Made by a program: the position numbers and the translations under genes. From Glutamicibacter arilaitensis Re117 (GTDB lineage: Bacteria; Actinomycetota; Actinomycetes; Actinomycetales; Micrococcaceae): DNA of 64,000 nt. Each line of letters starts with the position of its first letter. Position 1 is the stretch's first letter. The stretch lies in contig NC_014550.1 of the NCBI RefSeq assembly GCF_000197735.1, positions 868,001 through 932,000 on the forward strand, written 5' to 3'. Shown here piece by piece: positions 50,446 through 60,174 of the stretch. The notes below the pieces were generated by a model. It saw nothing but the letters and a program-made list of their open reading frames with translations. It had not been told where the DNA came from and searched no databases.

Positions 50446-50898
50446 ATGAACGAATTAGATCAGCTATACCAACAGGTCATCCTGGACCACGCCAAGCGCC
50501 GCGTCGGTTCGCCGCTGGTAGAGAACACCGAAGGGCTGCTGCACGGCGAATCGCACCAGCACAACCCCATCTGCGGCGACCAGATCCGCGTGCGCGTTGA
50601 GCTGGGCGAGGACGGACAATTCACCTCGATGAGCTGGGAAGGCGATGGCTGTTCCATCTCCATGGCCTCGGCCTCGGTCCTCAGCGAAATGCTCCCGGAA
50701 CTATCCAAGGACGAATTCCTGGACAAGCTGGAGATCTTCCGCGAAATGATGCGTTCCAAGGGCACATTCGAACCCGATGAAGAAGTCCTGGAAGATGCTG
50801 CGGCCTTCGTCGGCGTCTCCAAGTTCCCAGCCCGCGTCAAGTGCGCAATGCTCGCTTGGGTGGCTGCTGAAGCGGCCATGCTCGGAGCCGGCAAATAA
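50446..50898 (+). CDS. sufU: Zinc-dependent sulfur transfer protein SufU
   Basis: 150 residues. NPICGDQ, GDGCSISMASASV and the C-terminal ARVKCAMLAW supply the three Cys, with an Asp, that bind zinc in SufU. The insertion between them (residues about 85-115) is the SufU hallmark against IscU. It accepts sulfur from SufS, with which it is directly coupled. Normal length. Confidence 0.94.
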   Translation: MNELDQLYQQVILDHAKRRVGSPLVENTEGLLHGESHQHNPICGDQIRVRVELGEDGQFTSMSWEGDGCSISMASASVLSEMLPELSKDEFLDKLEIFREMMRSKGTFEPDEEVLEDAAAFVGVSKFPARVKCAMLAWVAAEAAMLGAGK

Positions 50899-50910
50899 CC
50901 TGGTAAACAA

Positions 50911-50952
50911 CTGCGGCGCTTGCTTTCACATAAGTGAACGCAAGCGCCGCAG
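50911..50952. terminator. Bidirectional terminator between sufU and nhaA
   Basis: Stem CTGCGGCGCTTGC/GCAAGCGCCGCAG with an inner TTCAC-ATAA-GTGAA extension. It lies between converging genes. Confidence 0.8.
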
Positions 50953-50976
50953 TCGTTTCAGCACCCAGCGGGCAAG

Positions 50977-52326
50977 CTAGATCTGCTCGTCGCCCTGCTG
51001 GTAGACATCCGGGATGCCATCCTTATCGGCATCGCGGGTCTCGCGCTCCTGCAGGACCTTGTAGCGGCGGTTGCGCGGAATCAGCCACAGTGCGCCGAGG
51101 ATGGCTGCAATGAACGAACCGGCGAGGATCGCGACCTTGGCATGCTCGTAGTGCGGGGATTCCAGCCCGAAGGACAGCTCCGAGACCAGCAGCGAGACCG
51201 TGAAGCCGATGCCCGCCAAAAGGGTGACGCCGAACAGGTCGCCCCAGCCGGCATCCTTATCCAATGAAGCCTTGGTGAACTTGGTCAGTACCCAAGTGAA
51301 TCCCAGGATGCCGATCGGCTTGCCGAGCACCAGGCCCAGCACGATGCCCCAGACGACCGGATCGGTCAGGACACTGCCGCTGCCTGGAGCAGGCGAAACT
51401 ACGGTCACGCCAGCGGCGAAGAATGCGAAGATCGGGATGCAGAAGCCAGAGGAGAGCGGGCGGAAACGGTGCTCGAAGCGTTCGGCCAGGCCGATGCCTT
51501 CCTTGCCATCGGTACGCTTGACCGGAACGCAGAAGCCCAAGACCACGCCGGCGATGGTGGCATGGATGCCAGAACCGAAGACGAAAATCCAGGTGATGAC
51601 GCCCAATGGCAAGAGGATTGCCCAAGCAGCCCAACGCCGCTTGGCGAAGAACTTGCCCAAATAGCGGGCCAGCACGGTGAAGAGAATGATTGGAATCAGC
51701 GACAGGCCCAGGTAGCCCAGATTCAACTCGTCGGTGAAGACGAAAGCAATGATGACAATCGCAATCAGGTCATCGACCACGGCCAGAGTCAGCAGGAAGA
51801 TGCGCAGCGCAGTGGGCAGTGCCGAGCCGATTACGGCCAGCACGGCTACCGCGAAGGCAATATCAGTTGCTGTAGGGATCGCCCAGCCGCGCAAGAGCTC
51901 GCCGCCGCCGGACATCGAGGCGATGGCTACGAAGATCAATGCCGGAACGAGCACGCCGCCAAAGGCCGCGGCTACCGGAACAGCGGCTGTCTTGACGTTG
52001 CGCAGGTCGCCGATGACGAATTCTTTTTTCAGCTCCAGACCGGTCAAGAAGAAGAACACTGCCAGCAGGGCGTCAGCTGCCCAGTGTCCGATCGACAGAT
52101 TCAGGTCGACACCGAACAAGGTAGGACCGAAATGGAAGTCGCGCAAGGCGAAATAGGATTCGCGCAGCGGGGTGTTGGCCCAGACCAAGGCCAGCAGGGC
52201 GCCGGCGATGAGGACCATGCCACCGACGGTCTCCTTGCGCAGAATATCTCCGATGCGCACGGACTCCCTGTAGCTAGGGCGCGAAAACAGGTTCTTGCTG
52301 GAACCCGAAGACGGAGTTTGGCTCAT
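50977..52326 (-). CDS. nhaA: Na+/H+ antiporter NhaA
   Basis: 449 residues with about twelve helices. The ion-binding AVVDDLIAIVIIAFVF (Asp pair) and the Asp of AIPTATDIAFAVAVLA match NhaA. FLTGLELKKEFVIGDL and HATIAGVVLGF are further family blocks. It exchanges Na+ for H+ at the plasma membrane. The C-terminal tail is longer than in E. coli and ends RDADKDGIPDVYQQGDEQI, a DxDxDGxxD calcium-loop-like motif that is unusual for this family. ATG start; no clear ribosome site. Confidence 0.93.
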   Translation of the reverse strand: MSQTPSSGSSKNLFSRPSYRESVRIGDILRKETVGGMVLIAGALLALVWANTPLRESYFALRDFHFGPTLFGVDLNLSIGHWAADALLAVFFFLTGLELKKEFVIGDLRNVKTAAVPVAAAFGGVLVPALIFVAIASMSGGGELLRGWAIPTATDIAFAVAVLAVIGSALPTALRIFLLTLAVVDDLIAIVIIAFVFTDELNLGYLGLSLIPIILFTVLARYLGKFFAKRRWAAWAILLPLGVITWIFVFGSGIHATIAGVVLGFCVPVKRTDGKEGIGLAERFEHRFRPLSSGFCIPIFAFFAAGVTVVSPAPGSGSVLTDPVVWGIVLGLVLGKPIGILGFTWVLTKFTKASLDKDAGWGDLFGVTLLAGIGFTVSLLVSELSFGLESPHYEHAKVAILAGSFIAAILGALWLIPRNRRYKVLQERETRDADKDGIPDVYQQGDEQI

Positions 52327-52426
52327 GCGTTTAACTCGCTTACTTCGTTAAATGAATATTTATCGCCGACCAGACTTCCCGGCACACCTGTATTCAACCC
52401 TAGCGCGAACCGTGCCTCAGACCACA

Positions 52427-52467
52427 AATCCCCGGACGCTTTGCGAGAAATCGCACGTCCGGGGATT
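52427..52467 (-). terminator. Hairpin after the DUF2505 gene
   Basis: 12-bp stem AATCCCCGGACG/CGTCCGGGGATT with an inner hairpin TGCGA-GAAA-TCGCA and a short T-run on the minus strand. Confidence 0.6.
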
Positions 52468-52497
52468 AACAGTGAGCGTAATTATATTTTCGCTAGC

Positions 52498-52992
52498 TTA
52501 CTTCGACAGCCAGGCATTAACTTGATCGGCCTGCAGCTTCAGTGCCTTGCCCAAGTATGGCTCGGCAGCCGAAGCCAGCTTGCCGCCAATGAACGGAATC
52601 GAAGAGGAGACCTTCGCGTCGATGGCGAACTCGCTGTTCTCACCCTGGGCCTTGAGCTGCTCGGTGCCGCTGACGGTCACCGGGACGCCGGCCACGGTGA
52701 TCTGCACGTTGGCGGTACGGTTGCCGGCGGCATCCGGGGCGCTCCACTTGTCGACCTGGGTAATTTCGATGGTCGCGCCAACGAACTTGCGGGCCATATC
52801 GGGAACGCGGTCGGTAGGCACGGAGCGGACGGTGGTCAGGGTGAAGGCGCCGGCGGTATCGCCGTTGACCGTGAAGTCGTTCAAAGTGCCGTTGGCGACC
52901 TTGGTCAGGTGCTCGGCGAAGCCGCGATCGCTCAGCGTTGCGATGACCTGTTCAGCCGGGTGTGCGATCTGAGTGCTTGCGTTCAATGCCAT
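52498..52992 (-). CDS. DUF2505 domain protein (SRPBCC-like)
   Basis: 164 residues beginning MALNASTQIAHPAEQVIATL. The pattern of an N-terminal strand, a helix (DRGFAEHLTKVANG), then a long sheet (AFTLTTVRSVPTDRVPD, TANVQITVAGVPVTVSGTEQL) and a C-terminal helix (KALKLQADQVNAWL) is the START/SRPBCC-like fold of DUF2505 proteins. These are common in actinobacteria and of unknown role, perhaps small hydrophobic-ligand binding. It diverges from mfd. Start chosen at ATG 52992. Confidence 0.8.
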   Translation of the reverse strand: MALNASTQIAHPAEQVIATLSDRGFAEHLTKVANGTLNDFTVNGDTAGAFTLTTVRSVPTDRVPDMARKFVGATIEITQVDKWSAPDAAGNRTANVQITVAGVPVTVSGTEQLKAQGENSEFAIDAKVSSSIPFIGGKLASAAEPYLGKALKLQADQVNAWLSK

Positions 52993-53237
52993 GGAAGCTA
53001 ATCCCCATCTGGAAATCTGAGTGGCCGGGTGAACAAGCAGTTCATGCCCGGCAACGGACAGTAATAACCCTATCTGGTGCAGGGCATTCGGTAGGCTAGG
53101 ACTGCACCGAAAACTACATATTGGCATTGAGCCGGCCGCGGAAAAACTTTGCGGTCGGTGTTCGTGGTGTCGTATCGGCGCACCACGGCTTCAACCTGCC
53201 AATGGGAACGTCTGCACGAGAGGATACACAAGCAACC

Positions 53238-56200
53238 ATGAGCCTGACCGGACTTCATGACTTCCTGCGCGAGGAGCCTTCCTTCAGGCGCATCCGCCAA
53301 AGTGCAACCCACGAATATGCAACGCGCAGTGAGGCGCTGGAGATCGCAGCACCCCAGGGCATGCGCTCGCTGCTCTCGGCCCATATCAGCCAAGCGCTGG
53401 GGGAGAGCAAGAACCCCGGGGTGACGTTGATCGTGACCGCGACCGGCCGCGAAGCCGAGGAAATTTCGACTTCGCTGGGCGCCTACCTGCCCGCAGAGCA
53501 GATCGCTGAATTCCCGTCCTGGGAAACGCTGCCGCACGAACGCCTTTCCCCGCGCAGCGACACCGTCGGACGCCGCCTGGAAGTGCTGCGCCGGCTGCAT
53601 GATCGCGACCAAGCGCTGAACATCATCATCGCGCCCATCCGTGCCGTGCTCCAGCCGCTGGTAGCGGGCCTAGGCCAGCTGCGCCCGGTGCGCTTGGAAC
53701 TTGATGATGAGCCGGGCTTCGACGCGGTAATCAAGGATTTGGCTGCTGCGGCCTATGCGCGGGTGGACATGGTCACCCACCGCGGTGAATTCGCGGTGCG
53801 CGGCGGCATCATCGATGTCTTCCCTCCGACCTTGGACCATCCGGTGCGCATCGACTTCTTCGGTGACCAGATCGACTCCATGCGCTACTTCTCCATTGCC
53901 GACCAGCGCTCCACCGCTGAGGACGGCCCGCAGCGGATCATCGCCACCCCATGCCGTGAAATGCTGATCACTCCGAAGGTGATGAGCCGTGCGGCCAACT
54001 TGAAGAACCACTTCCCGGCAGCCCAGGAAATGCTCACCAAGATCGCCGGCGGCATCGCAGTGGAAGGCATGGAATCCCTGGCCCCGCTGCTGGTTGACCA
54101 GATGGTTCCGCTGCTTTCGCTGCTGCCCGAATGTTCCATCGCCTTGGTCATGGAACCGGAGCGCGTACGTGCCCGCGCCCACGACCTGAATGCAACGAAT
54201 GCCGAATTCCTGGCCGCCGCATGGGCTTCGGCCTCCGACGGGGCCAGCGCGCCGCTGGATCTGAACACCGCTGATTCCGAGCGGAAGCTGGCTTCGGGTG
54301 ATTTTGCCTCGCTGGCCGAAACCGTGCAGCATGCCCATCAGGCCAAGGTCTCGTGGTGGGCCCTGACTTCCATGGGCGCCGATGAGGAATTGGAACTGGG
54401 GTCCTCCACGATCCGCATCCCGGCCCGCGAACCCCTTGGGTACCAGGGCGATATTGAAGCCATGATGGAATTCATCGCCGGACGCGTCAAGGACCAGTGG
54501 CGCTTTGTGGTGGCCACCGAAGGCCCGGGCCCGGCAGCCCGCCTCTCCGAGCTCTTTGCAGACTTCAAGATTCCGGCCCACCGGGTCGAAGACATTTCGG
54601 CTACGCCAACGGCCGGCCTGATCGAGATCACGCAGGCTACCGCGGGCCGCGGCTTTGTCTTCGAAGAGCTCAAGCTGGGCCTGCTCACCGAGGCGGACCT
54701 GCTGGGCCGCTCCAGCGCCTACCCGAACCGCAAGGGGCGCAAGCTCACGGTCAAGCGCAAGCGCAATGCGGTGGACCCGCTGAGCCTGCAGGCAGGGGAC
54801 TTCATCGTCCACGAGCAGCACGGTATCGGCAAGTTCGTTGAACTGATGGCCCGCAAGGTCAACGGCTCGGGCAAGGATGCCAAGCGCGAGTACCTCGTGG
54901 TGGAATACGCGTCCTCAAAGCGCGGGGCACCCGGAGACCGGCTCTTCGTGCCCATGGACCAGCTGCACATGGTCACCCGCTACGTAGGCGGCGAAGCACC
55001 GACCCTGTCCAAGATGGGCGGCTCGGATTGGTCCAGCACCAAGTCCAAGGCGCGCAAGGCGGTCAAGGAAATCGCCGGGGATTTGATCAAGCTGTACTCG
55101 GCACGCATGGCCAGCCGCGGCCACGCCTTCGGCCCGGACACCCCATGGCAGAACGAACTGGAAGAGGCCTTCGCCTTCATCGAGACTCCGGATCAGCTCA
55201 CCGCCATCAATGAGGTGAAGTCCGATATGGAGAAGGAAATCCCGATGGACCGGTTGATTTCCGGTGATGTGGGCTTCGGCAAGACCGAGATTGCGGTCCG
55301 TGCAGCGTTCAAGGCTGTCCAGGATTCCAAGCAGGTTGCCGTGCTGGTTCCTACCACCTTGCTGGCCTCCCAGCACCATCAGACTTTCACCGAACGCTAT
55401 TCGGGCTTCCCGGTGCGCGTGAAAACCCTCTCGCGCTTCCAGACGGCCAAGGAGTCCAAGGAAATCCTGGCCGGTCTCAAGGACGGCAGCGTAGATATCG
55501 TCATCGGCACCCACCGCTTGCTCTCCAAAAACGTGGAGTTCAAGAACCTTGGCCTGGTGATCGTCGATGAGGAGCAGCGCTTCGGTGTGGAGCACAAGGA
55601 AGAGCTCAAGAAGATGCGCACCAATGTGGATGTGCTGGCGATGAGCGCCACCCCGATTCCGCGCACCTTGGAGATGTCGCTGACCGGCATCCGTGAAACC
55701 TCCACGCTGGCCACCCCGCCAGAAGAACGCCATCCGGTGCTCACCTATGTGGGCCCGCGCAGCGATAAGCAGATTTCCGCCGCGATCAAGCGTGAGCTGA
55801 TGCGCGATGGCCAGGTGTTCTTCGTGCACAACCGCGTCTCCTCCATTGAGCGGGTCGCCGCAGAACTGCGCGAATTGGCACCGGAAGCCAGGATCGAGGT
55901 GGCTCACGGCAAGATGAGCGAATCGCGCCTGGAACGGATCATCCAGGACTTCTGGGAGAAGAAATTCGATGTGCTGGTCTCCACCACTATCATCGAAACT
56001 GGCCTGGACATCTCCAACGCGAACACGCTGATTGTGGACCGTGCCAACAACTACGGGCTCTCCCAGCTGCACCAGCTGCGCGGACGCGTGGGGCGCGGAC
56101 GCGAACGTGCCTACGCCTACTTCCTGTGGGATGTGGAAAAGCCCTTGGGCGAAGTCGCCTTGGAACGCCTGAAGGCCGTGGCCGCGCATAATGAGCTCGG

Positions 56201-56852
56201 CTCGGGCTACCAGCTGGCCATGAAGGACCTGGAACTGCGCGGTGCGGGCAATCTGCTCGGCGGCGAGCAGTCCGGGCATATTGCCGGGGTCGGATTCGAT
56301 TTGTATCTGCGCCTGGTGGGTGAAGCTGTCGCCGACTACAAGGGCGAAGGCGAAGAAGAATCCACCGAGATGAAAATCGACCTGCCGGTCAATGCCCATC
56401 TGCCGCACAACTACGTGCCAGGCGAACGCCTGCGCTTGGAGGCCTACCGCAACATCGCGCAGGCAGAAACCAATGAGGCGCTCGCCGAAGTGCGAGAAGA
56501 GCTGGAGGACCGCTACGGCAAGCTTCCAGAACCGGTAGAGAATCTGCTGCGCGTAGCCGCGCTGCGCATCCGTGCCCGCGCGGTGGGACTGCACGACATC
56601 CAGCAGGTCGGCAACCACATCAAGGTGTCGCCCGCGAAGATCGAGGACTTGCCGGCCAGCCGCCAGGTGCGCCTGGAACGGCTGTACCCGGGTTCGGCGA
56701 ACAAGCCGGCGCTGAACTCCATCTTCATTCCCAAGCCCAAGACCTCGCCGGTCGGCGGACGGGACCTGGCGGACGAAGCCATGCTGGACTGGGCGGAGAA
56801 CCTGGTCTACGCGATCTTCGAACCCACCCCGGTGGCTGCGGCGAAGGGGTAG
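53238..56852 (+). CDS. mfd: Transcription-repair coupling factor
   Basis: 1204 residues. Removes RNA polymerase stalled at DNA lesions and recruits UvrA. The N-terminal UvrB-like module is at about 1-350. The RNA-polymerase-interacting domain begins DFIVHEQHGIGKFVELMARK (near 495). The helicase motor has Walker A GDVGFGKTEIAVRAAF (near 680), VIVDEEQRFGVEHK, SATPIPRTLEMSL and QLRGRVGRG. A TRCF C-terminal domain ends the protein. I chose ATG 53238 (MSLTGLHDFL); the frame is open 117 bases further 5' but not conserved in type. Terminator at 56.9 kb. Confidence 0.95.
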   Translation: MSLTGLHDFLREEPSFRRIRQSATHEYATRSEALEIAAPQGMRSLLSAHISQALGESKNPGVTLIVTATGREAEEISTSLGAYLPAEQIAEFPSWETLPHERLSPRSDTVGRRLEVLRRLHDRDQALNIIIAPIRAVLQPLVAGLGQLRPVRLELDDEPGFDAVIKDLAAAAYARVDMVTHRGEFAVRGGIIDVFPPTLDHPVRIDFFGDQIDSMRYFSIADQRSTAEDGPQRIIATPCREMLITPKVMSRAANLKNHFPAAQEMLTKIAGGIAVEGMESLAPLLVDQMVPLLSLLPECSIALVMEPERVRARAHDLNATNAEFLAAAWASASDGASAPLDLNTADSERKLASGDFASLAETVQHAHQAKVSWWALTSMGADEELELGSSTIRIPAREPLGYQGDIEAMMEFIAGRVKDQWRFVVATEGPGPAARLSELFADFKIPAHRVEDISATPTAGLIEITQATAGRGFVFEELKLGLLTEADLLGRSSAYPNRKGRKLTVKRKRNAVDPLSLQAGDFIVHEQHGIGKFVELMARKVNGSGKDAKREYLVVEYASSKRGAPGDRLFVPMDQLHMVTRYVGGEAPTLSKMGGSDWSSTKSKARKAVKEIAGDLIKLYSARMASRGHAFGPDTPWQNELEEAFAFIETPDQLTAINEVKSDMEKEIPMDRLISGDVGFGKTEIAVRAAFKAVQDSKQVAVLVPTTLLASQHHQTFTERYSGFPVRVKTLSRFQTAKESKEILAGLKDGSVDIVIGTHRLLSKNVEFKNLGLVIVDEEQRFGVEHKEELKKMRTNVDVLAMSATPIPRTLEMSLTGIRETSTLATPPEERHPVLTYVGPRSDKQISAAIKRELMRDGQVFFVHNRVSSIERVAAELRELAPEARIEVAHGKMSESRLERIIQDFWEKKFDVLVSTTIIETGLDISNANTLIVDRANNYGLSQLHQLRGRVGRGRERAYAYFLWDVEKPLGEVALERLKAVAAHNELGSGYQLAMKDLELRGAGNLLGGEQSGHIAGVGFDLYLRLVGEAVADYKGEGEEESTEMKIDLPVNAHLPHNYVPGERLRLEAYRNIAQAETNEALAEVREELEDRYGKLPEPVENLLRVAALRIRARAVGLHDIQQVGNHIKVSPAKIEDLPASRQVRLERLYPGSANKPALNSIFIPKPKTSPVGGRDLADEAMLDWAENLVYAIFEPTPVAAAKG

Positions 56853-57174
56853 CGTACGCTCGGCGTCTTGCGTCGGCAAACGCAGGAACTAGCAGAACGA
56901 AGCATCGGGAGTTGTCCGCAGCTCCCGATGCTTCGTTGCGAAGCCAGCCGGCGGCACCGGCAGGGCTGAATTCTCCTGGAACTGGTGCCCCTGCCATTTT
57001 TGGCGTCAGCAACCCCCATTCGCCACGGATTGATGGGTAAAAAAGACGGGGGCGATGAACACCATGCAATCCATCCATTTCTGGCCCCGCCGACCACAAA
57101 ATGGCGTGGCATCGACCGTAGAGTTACCTGACCATCGAGGCTATGGCCGCCGTGCATGCACTGAGAACTGGCGA
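56853..57174. other. Gene-free stretch after mfd
   Basis: Contains the mfd hairpin (56897-56937). Nothing else convincing; a short plus-strand frame here lacks a ribosome site. Confidence 0.4.
56897..56937 (+). terminator. mfd terminator hairpin
   Basis: 16-bp perfect stem AACGAAGCATCGGGAG with its complement, 9-base loop, without a T-run. Confidence 0.65.
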
Positions 57175-57582
57175 TCACCCCCAGAGCTTGTCGCAAGCTT
57201 CCAGCACGCGACGCTTGGCGGTCCGAATACCGATGAGCGGGTATTTGGACAGGGGCTTCGAGGGGATATCGTTTCCGAGGTAGTCGATCAAAATGATCAC
57301 GGCCAGTACGGGAATGGAAAACAAGCTCAGAAATGACAACAAGAGCGCGTAACCTTTTCCTGGGGCTTGACCTTGGTTTCGTTCGAACCGGATCCCTGCC
57401 GCAAGCGATCCCACACTGGTTCCCTTGACATACGACGCGAAATTGACGATCGAAACAAGTGAAACCCAGGCGATGGCCAACACCAGATCGTTGCCGGTGT
57501 CCAGGAAGAGCGCTCCCCACGCCGGTAGCCATATCAATAGCGAATCAACGAATATCGCGGCTATGGCGGATGGCCAATTCAC
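57175..57582 (-). CDS. RDD-family-like membrane protein
   Basis: 135 residues with three to four helices (SAIAAIFVDSLLIWLPAWGA, LAIAWVSLVSIVNFASYV, LLLSFLSLFSIPVLAVIILI). The loop KGTSVGSLAAGIRFER resembles the G.(S/T).G....G..V block of RDD proteins, and an Asp sits in the first helix as in that family. RDD proteins are small, often transport-related, and of unknown function. It stands alone. Confidence 0.6.
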   Translation of the reverse strand: MNWPSAIAAIFVDSLLIWLPAWGALFLDTGNDLVLAIAWVSLVSIVNFASYVKGTSVGSLAAGIRFERNQGQAPGKGYALLLSFLSLFSIPVLAVIILIDYLGNDIPSKPLSKYPLIGIRTAKRRVLEACDKLWG

Positions 57583-57773
57583 GAAGCGTTTGCGGGGTCG
57601 ACTCAGCGAATAATCATCGCATGCCTGCTCACGACATTCGCCAGCCCAGCTAATGTGTCCATCGCGTGAGGCTGATGCACAGGCGACAGCAAAATATCCT
57701 GCCCCTTAACTGTCGATACCTTCTGTTGCCGGGCGTCGTCTGCCTGGCCGCATCTGGGGGCCGGGGCGAACCC

Positions 57774-58274
57774 TCAGCGGTTCTTGGGCGGCCGGCAGTC
57801 CTCTAGCTCCTGCGCGTAGCGGCGTACCGGTCCTGCATATTGTTGCAGGGTCGGTGCGAGTGCCGCCAGCGCGGTTTTCAATGCCGCCGACTCTTCCCCG
57901 GCGTCGAAGAGCGCGAGGGCCAGGAACGCCTGCGCATCGGCATACAGCGGGTCATCGGGGTCGACCTCGTTGAGAGCCTTGGCTGCTAGTGCCGGTTCAC
58001 CGATATTCCTCAGGCTGCTGCCGAGCTGGATACTCGCCTCGCTGCGCTTGGCCCTGCTCAGCGTCCCGCTGTCCAGCGCCGTTTTGTACAGCGGTATTGC
58101 CTGTACTTCCTCGCCGAGGTAGTCGTGCAGGCTGGCCAGTTCGAATGCCGCGTGCCCTGCGGGAATCGCGGGCTCCAAGAGAATACCCAGCTCCGCACGC
58201 AATGCCGCGGCATCCTTGCCCTGGGCCGATTCCCAAAAATCATCGATCCGTTGTTGCCAATAGTCCATGCCCAT
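57774..58274 (-). CDS. Tetratricopeptide-repeat protein
   Basis: 166 residues from ATG 58274 (MGMDYWQQRIDDFWESA), with AGGG 6 bases before it. Helical throughout. TPR-like pairs: AAFELASLHDYLGEEVQAIP, ASIQLGSSLRNIGEPALAAK and AQAFLALALFDAGEESAALK, matching the family in which a tetratrico repeat follows a short lead helix. Its start is immediately after the P-type ATPase stop, so the two are in one operon. Role unknown; a protein-binding accessory is likely. Confidence 0.75.
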   Translation of the reverse strand: MGMDYWQQRIDDFWESAQGKDAAALRAELGILLEPAIPAGHAAFELASLHDYLGEEVQAIPLYKTALDSGTLSRAKRSEASIQLGSSLRNIGEPALAAKALNEVDPDDPLYADAQAFLALALFDAGEESAALKTALAALAPTLQQYAGPVRRYAQELEDCRPPKNR

Positions 58275-58275
58275 C

Positions 58276-60174
58276 TCAATCCCTGCTGCGCACATGCTGC
58301 GCCAAGGCGACGGTCGACTGGGTCGGCAGCGCACCGTGGAAGTCGGCGGGGCGGGGCCCGCGCAGCGTGCGCAGCGCATAGACGATGACCACCAGATCCA
58401 CGACCTCCTGCAGCAGGGCTCCGGTCACCGCCGGAATCACACCGGTGGTGGCGACCAGCATGAGCCCAACGCTCAGCCCGATGCCGATCCAGATGGCGCT
58501 GTGCGCCACGCTCAGGGTGTAGCGGCTGATGGCCATCACCTGGGCCACCGGTCCGAGCGAATCACGCAGGACCACCGCGTCGGCGGCCTGCCCGGCCGCG
58601 GTGGAGCCGCGCGAGCCCATGGCCATGCCGATGTCCGCGGCGGCCAGTGCCGGGGCGTCGTTGGTGCCGTCGCCCAGCATCAGGACCGGCCGGGGCTGCA
58701 TGTCCTTGAGCAGCTGGACTTTCTGCCCCGGGCGAAGCTCCGCTTCGACCTTGCCGATGCCCACCTGGGCGGCGACGCCCAGCGCGGTCTGTTCCACGTC
58801 GCCGGTGAGCATGACCTGGTTTTCCACGCCGTGGTCGCGCATCCAGCGCAGCACCGCGGAGGCTTCAGGGCGCGGTGCGTCGGCCATCAGGATCACGCCG
58901 GCGAAGCTGTTGTCCACCGCGACGTAGGCCGCGGACTGCCCCGGCTCAAGCTCGACCCGCTCCAGGGCAGGGTCTATGGCGGCGATGAACGACGGCTTGC
59001 CCACGGCTACCCGGCGCCCGTCGACCAGGGCGCTGACGCCGTTGGTGGCCACTTCCTGCGCGTCTTCGGCAGGAAGCAGCGGCAGCCCCCGGTCGGCAAG
59101 CGCCGCGGTCAGGCCCGCGGCCATGACATGGGTGGAGAACTGCTCAGCGGAGGCTACCAGTTGCAGCAGTTCGTCCGGATCCAGCTGCGTCTGGATGCCG
59201 AGCAGCGCGGGCCGGCCTGCGGTCAGGGTGCCGGTTTTGTCGAAGGCGGCGCTGCGGACCTTGGCGAGCTGCTCAAGTACGGCCCCGCCCTTGACCACCA
59301 CACCTTCCTTGGACGCGCGGGACATGCCGCCCAGGAAGGCGACCGGCACGGCAATCAGCAGGGGACAGGGGGTGGCGAGCACCAGGACCTGGGCGAAGCG
59401 CACCGGGTCTCCGGACACCGCCCAGGCGATGCCCGCAATCAGCAGGGACAGCAGGGTGAAGGGAATCGCGAACTTGTCGGCCAGCCGCACCACCGGTGCC
59501 TTGGAGTCCTGTGCCTGCCGTACCAGCGCGATGATCTGCTGGTACTGGCTGTCGCTGCTGCGTCGCAGCGCCTGCAGGTAGACGGCCTGCGATCCGTTGA
59601 CCGACCCCGACATCACCTCGGACCCCCTGGCATGGATCACCGGAAGCGGTTCGCCGGTCAGCGAGGATTCATCGAAGCTTCCAGCCTCGGAACGCATCAG
59701 GCCGTCGACGGGAACCAGTTCGCCGGGACGCACCAGCAAAAGGTCGCCGACCTCCACCTGTTCCACCGGGACGTCGGCGACATCCTGACCGGACTCATCC
59801 GCGGCGAGGTGGGCCTGCAGTGGGGAGCGGTCCAGCAGCGCGGAGAGCTCGCTGGTGGCCCGGCGCTGGGCGAAGTCCTCCAGGGCTTCGCCGCCGGAAA
59901 GCATCAGCACGATGATCAGGGACGCCAGGTACTCGCCGACCAGCAGACAGGCGATAATCGCCACCAGCGCCAGGATATCCAGTCCGTAGTGGCCGCGCAG
60001 CAGGTCCTTGACCATCCCGGCGCCGATCCATAGCACGGCGCCAGCGATGGCAATCCATGCGATCCACCGGCTGGCGGCGTCCATGCCGGCCAAGGCGGCG
60101 GCTCCCGTGGCGAGCAGGGCGATGACCGCCGCGGCCAACAGCGGATAGCGTCGAATCAGTTGTCCCAGTTTCAC
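58276..60174 (-). CDS. Heavy-metal-type P-type ATPase, short
   Basis: 632 residues. Two pairs of N-terminal helices, the actuator SFDESSLTGEPLP, the membrane motif LATPCPLLIAVPVA (TPCP in place of CPC), the phosphorylated Asp in AFDKTGTLTAGRP, and GDGTNDAPALAAADIGMAMG. No N-terminal metal-binding domain. Where P1B pumps have SEHP it reads FSTHVMA. These changes point to a divergent P1B subgroup whose metal cannot be told. Operon with the TPR gene downstream. No copper or cadmium regulator is adjacent. Confidence 0.85.
   Translation of the reverse strand: MKLGQLIRRYPLLAAAVIALLATGAAALAGMDAASRWIAWIAIAGAVLWIGAGMVKDLLRGHYGLDILALVAIIACLLVGEYLASLIIVLMLSGGEALEDFAQRRATSELSALLDRSPLQAHLAADESGQDVADVPVEQVEVGDLLLVRPGELVPVDGLMRSEAGSFDESSLTGEPLPVIHARGSEVMSGSVNGSQAVYLQALRRSSDSQYQQIIALVRQAQDSKAPVVRLADKFAIPFTLLSLLIAGIAWAVSGDPVRFAQVLVLATPCPLLIAVPVAFLGGMSRASKEGVVVKGGAVLEQLAKVRSAAFDKTGTLTAGRPALLGIQTQLDPDELLQLVASAEQFSTHVMAAGLTAALADRGLPLLPAEDAQEVATNGVSALVDGRRVAVGKPSFIAAIDPALERVELEPGQSAAYVAVDNSFAGVILMADAPRPEASAVLRWMRDHGVENQVMLTGDVEQTALGVAAQVGIGKVEAELRPGQKVQLLKDMQPRPVLMLGDGTNDAPALAAADIGMAMGSRGSTAAGQAADAVVLRDSLGPVAQVMAISRYTLSVAHSAIWIGIGLSVGLMLVATTGVIPAVTGALLQEVVDLVVIVYALRTLRGPRPADFHGALPTQSTVALAQHVRSRD

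Noticed and set aside
54915..56879. A 654-codon frame on the minus strand opposite mfd
   Set aside because: Antisense to clear mfd helicase motifs; composition (His/Gly/Gln-rich) is a typical shadow of GC-rich coding DNA.
56807..57532. A 241-codon minus-strand frame past mfd
   Set aside because: Overlaps the mfd 3' end, the terminator and the RDD gene in another frame; low-complexity Arg/Ser/Pro composition.
58267..60033. A 588-codon plus-strand frame opposite the P-type ATPase gene
   Set aside because: The minus strand carries all P-ATPase motifs; this frame has no recognisable domain and a shadow-like composition.
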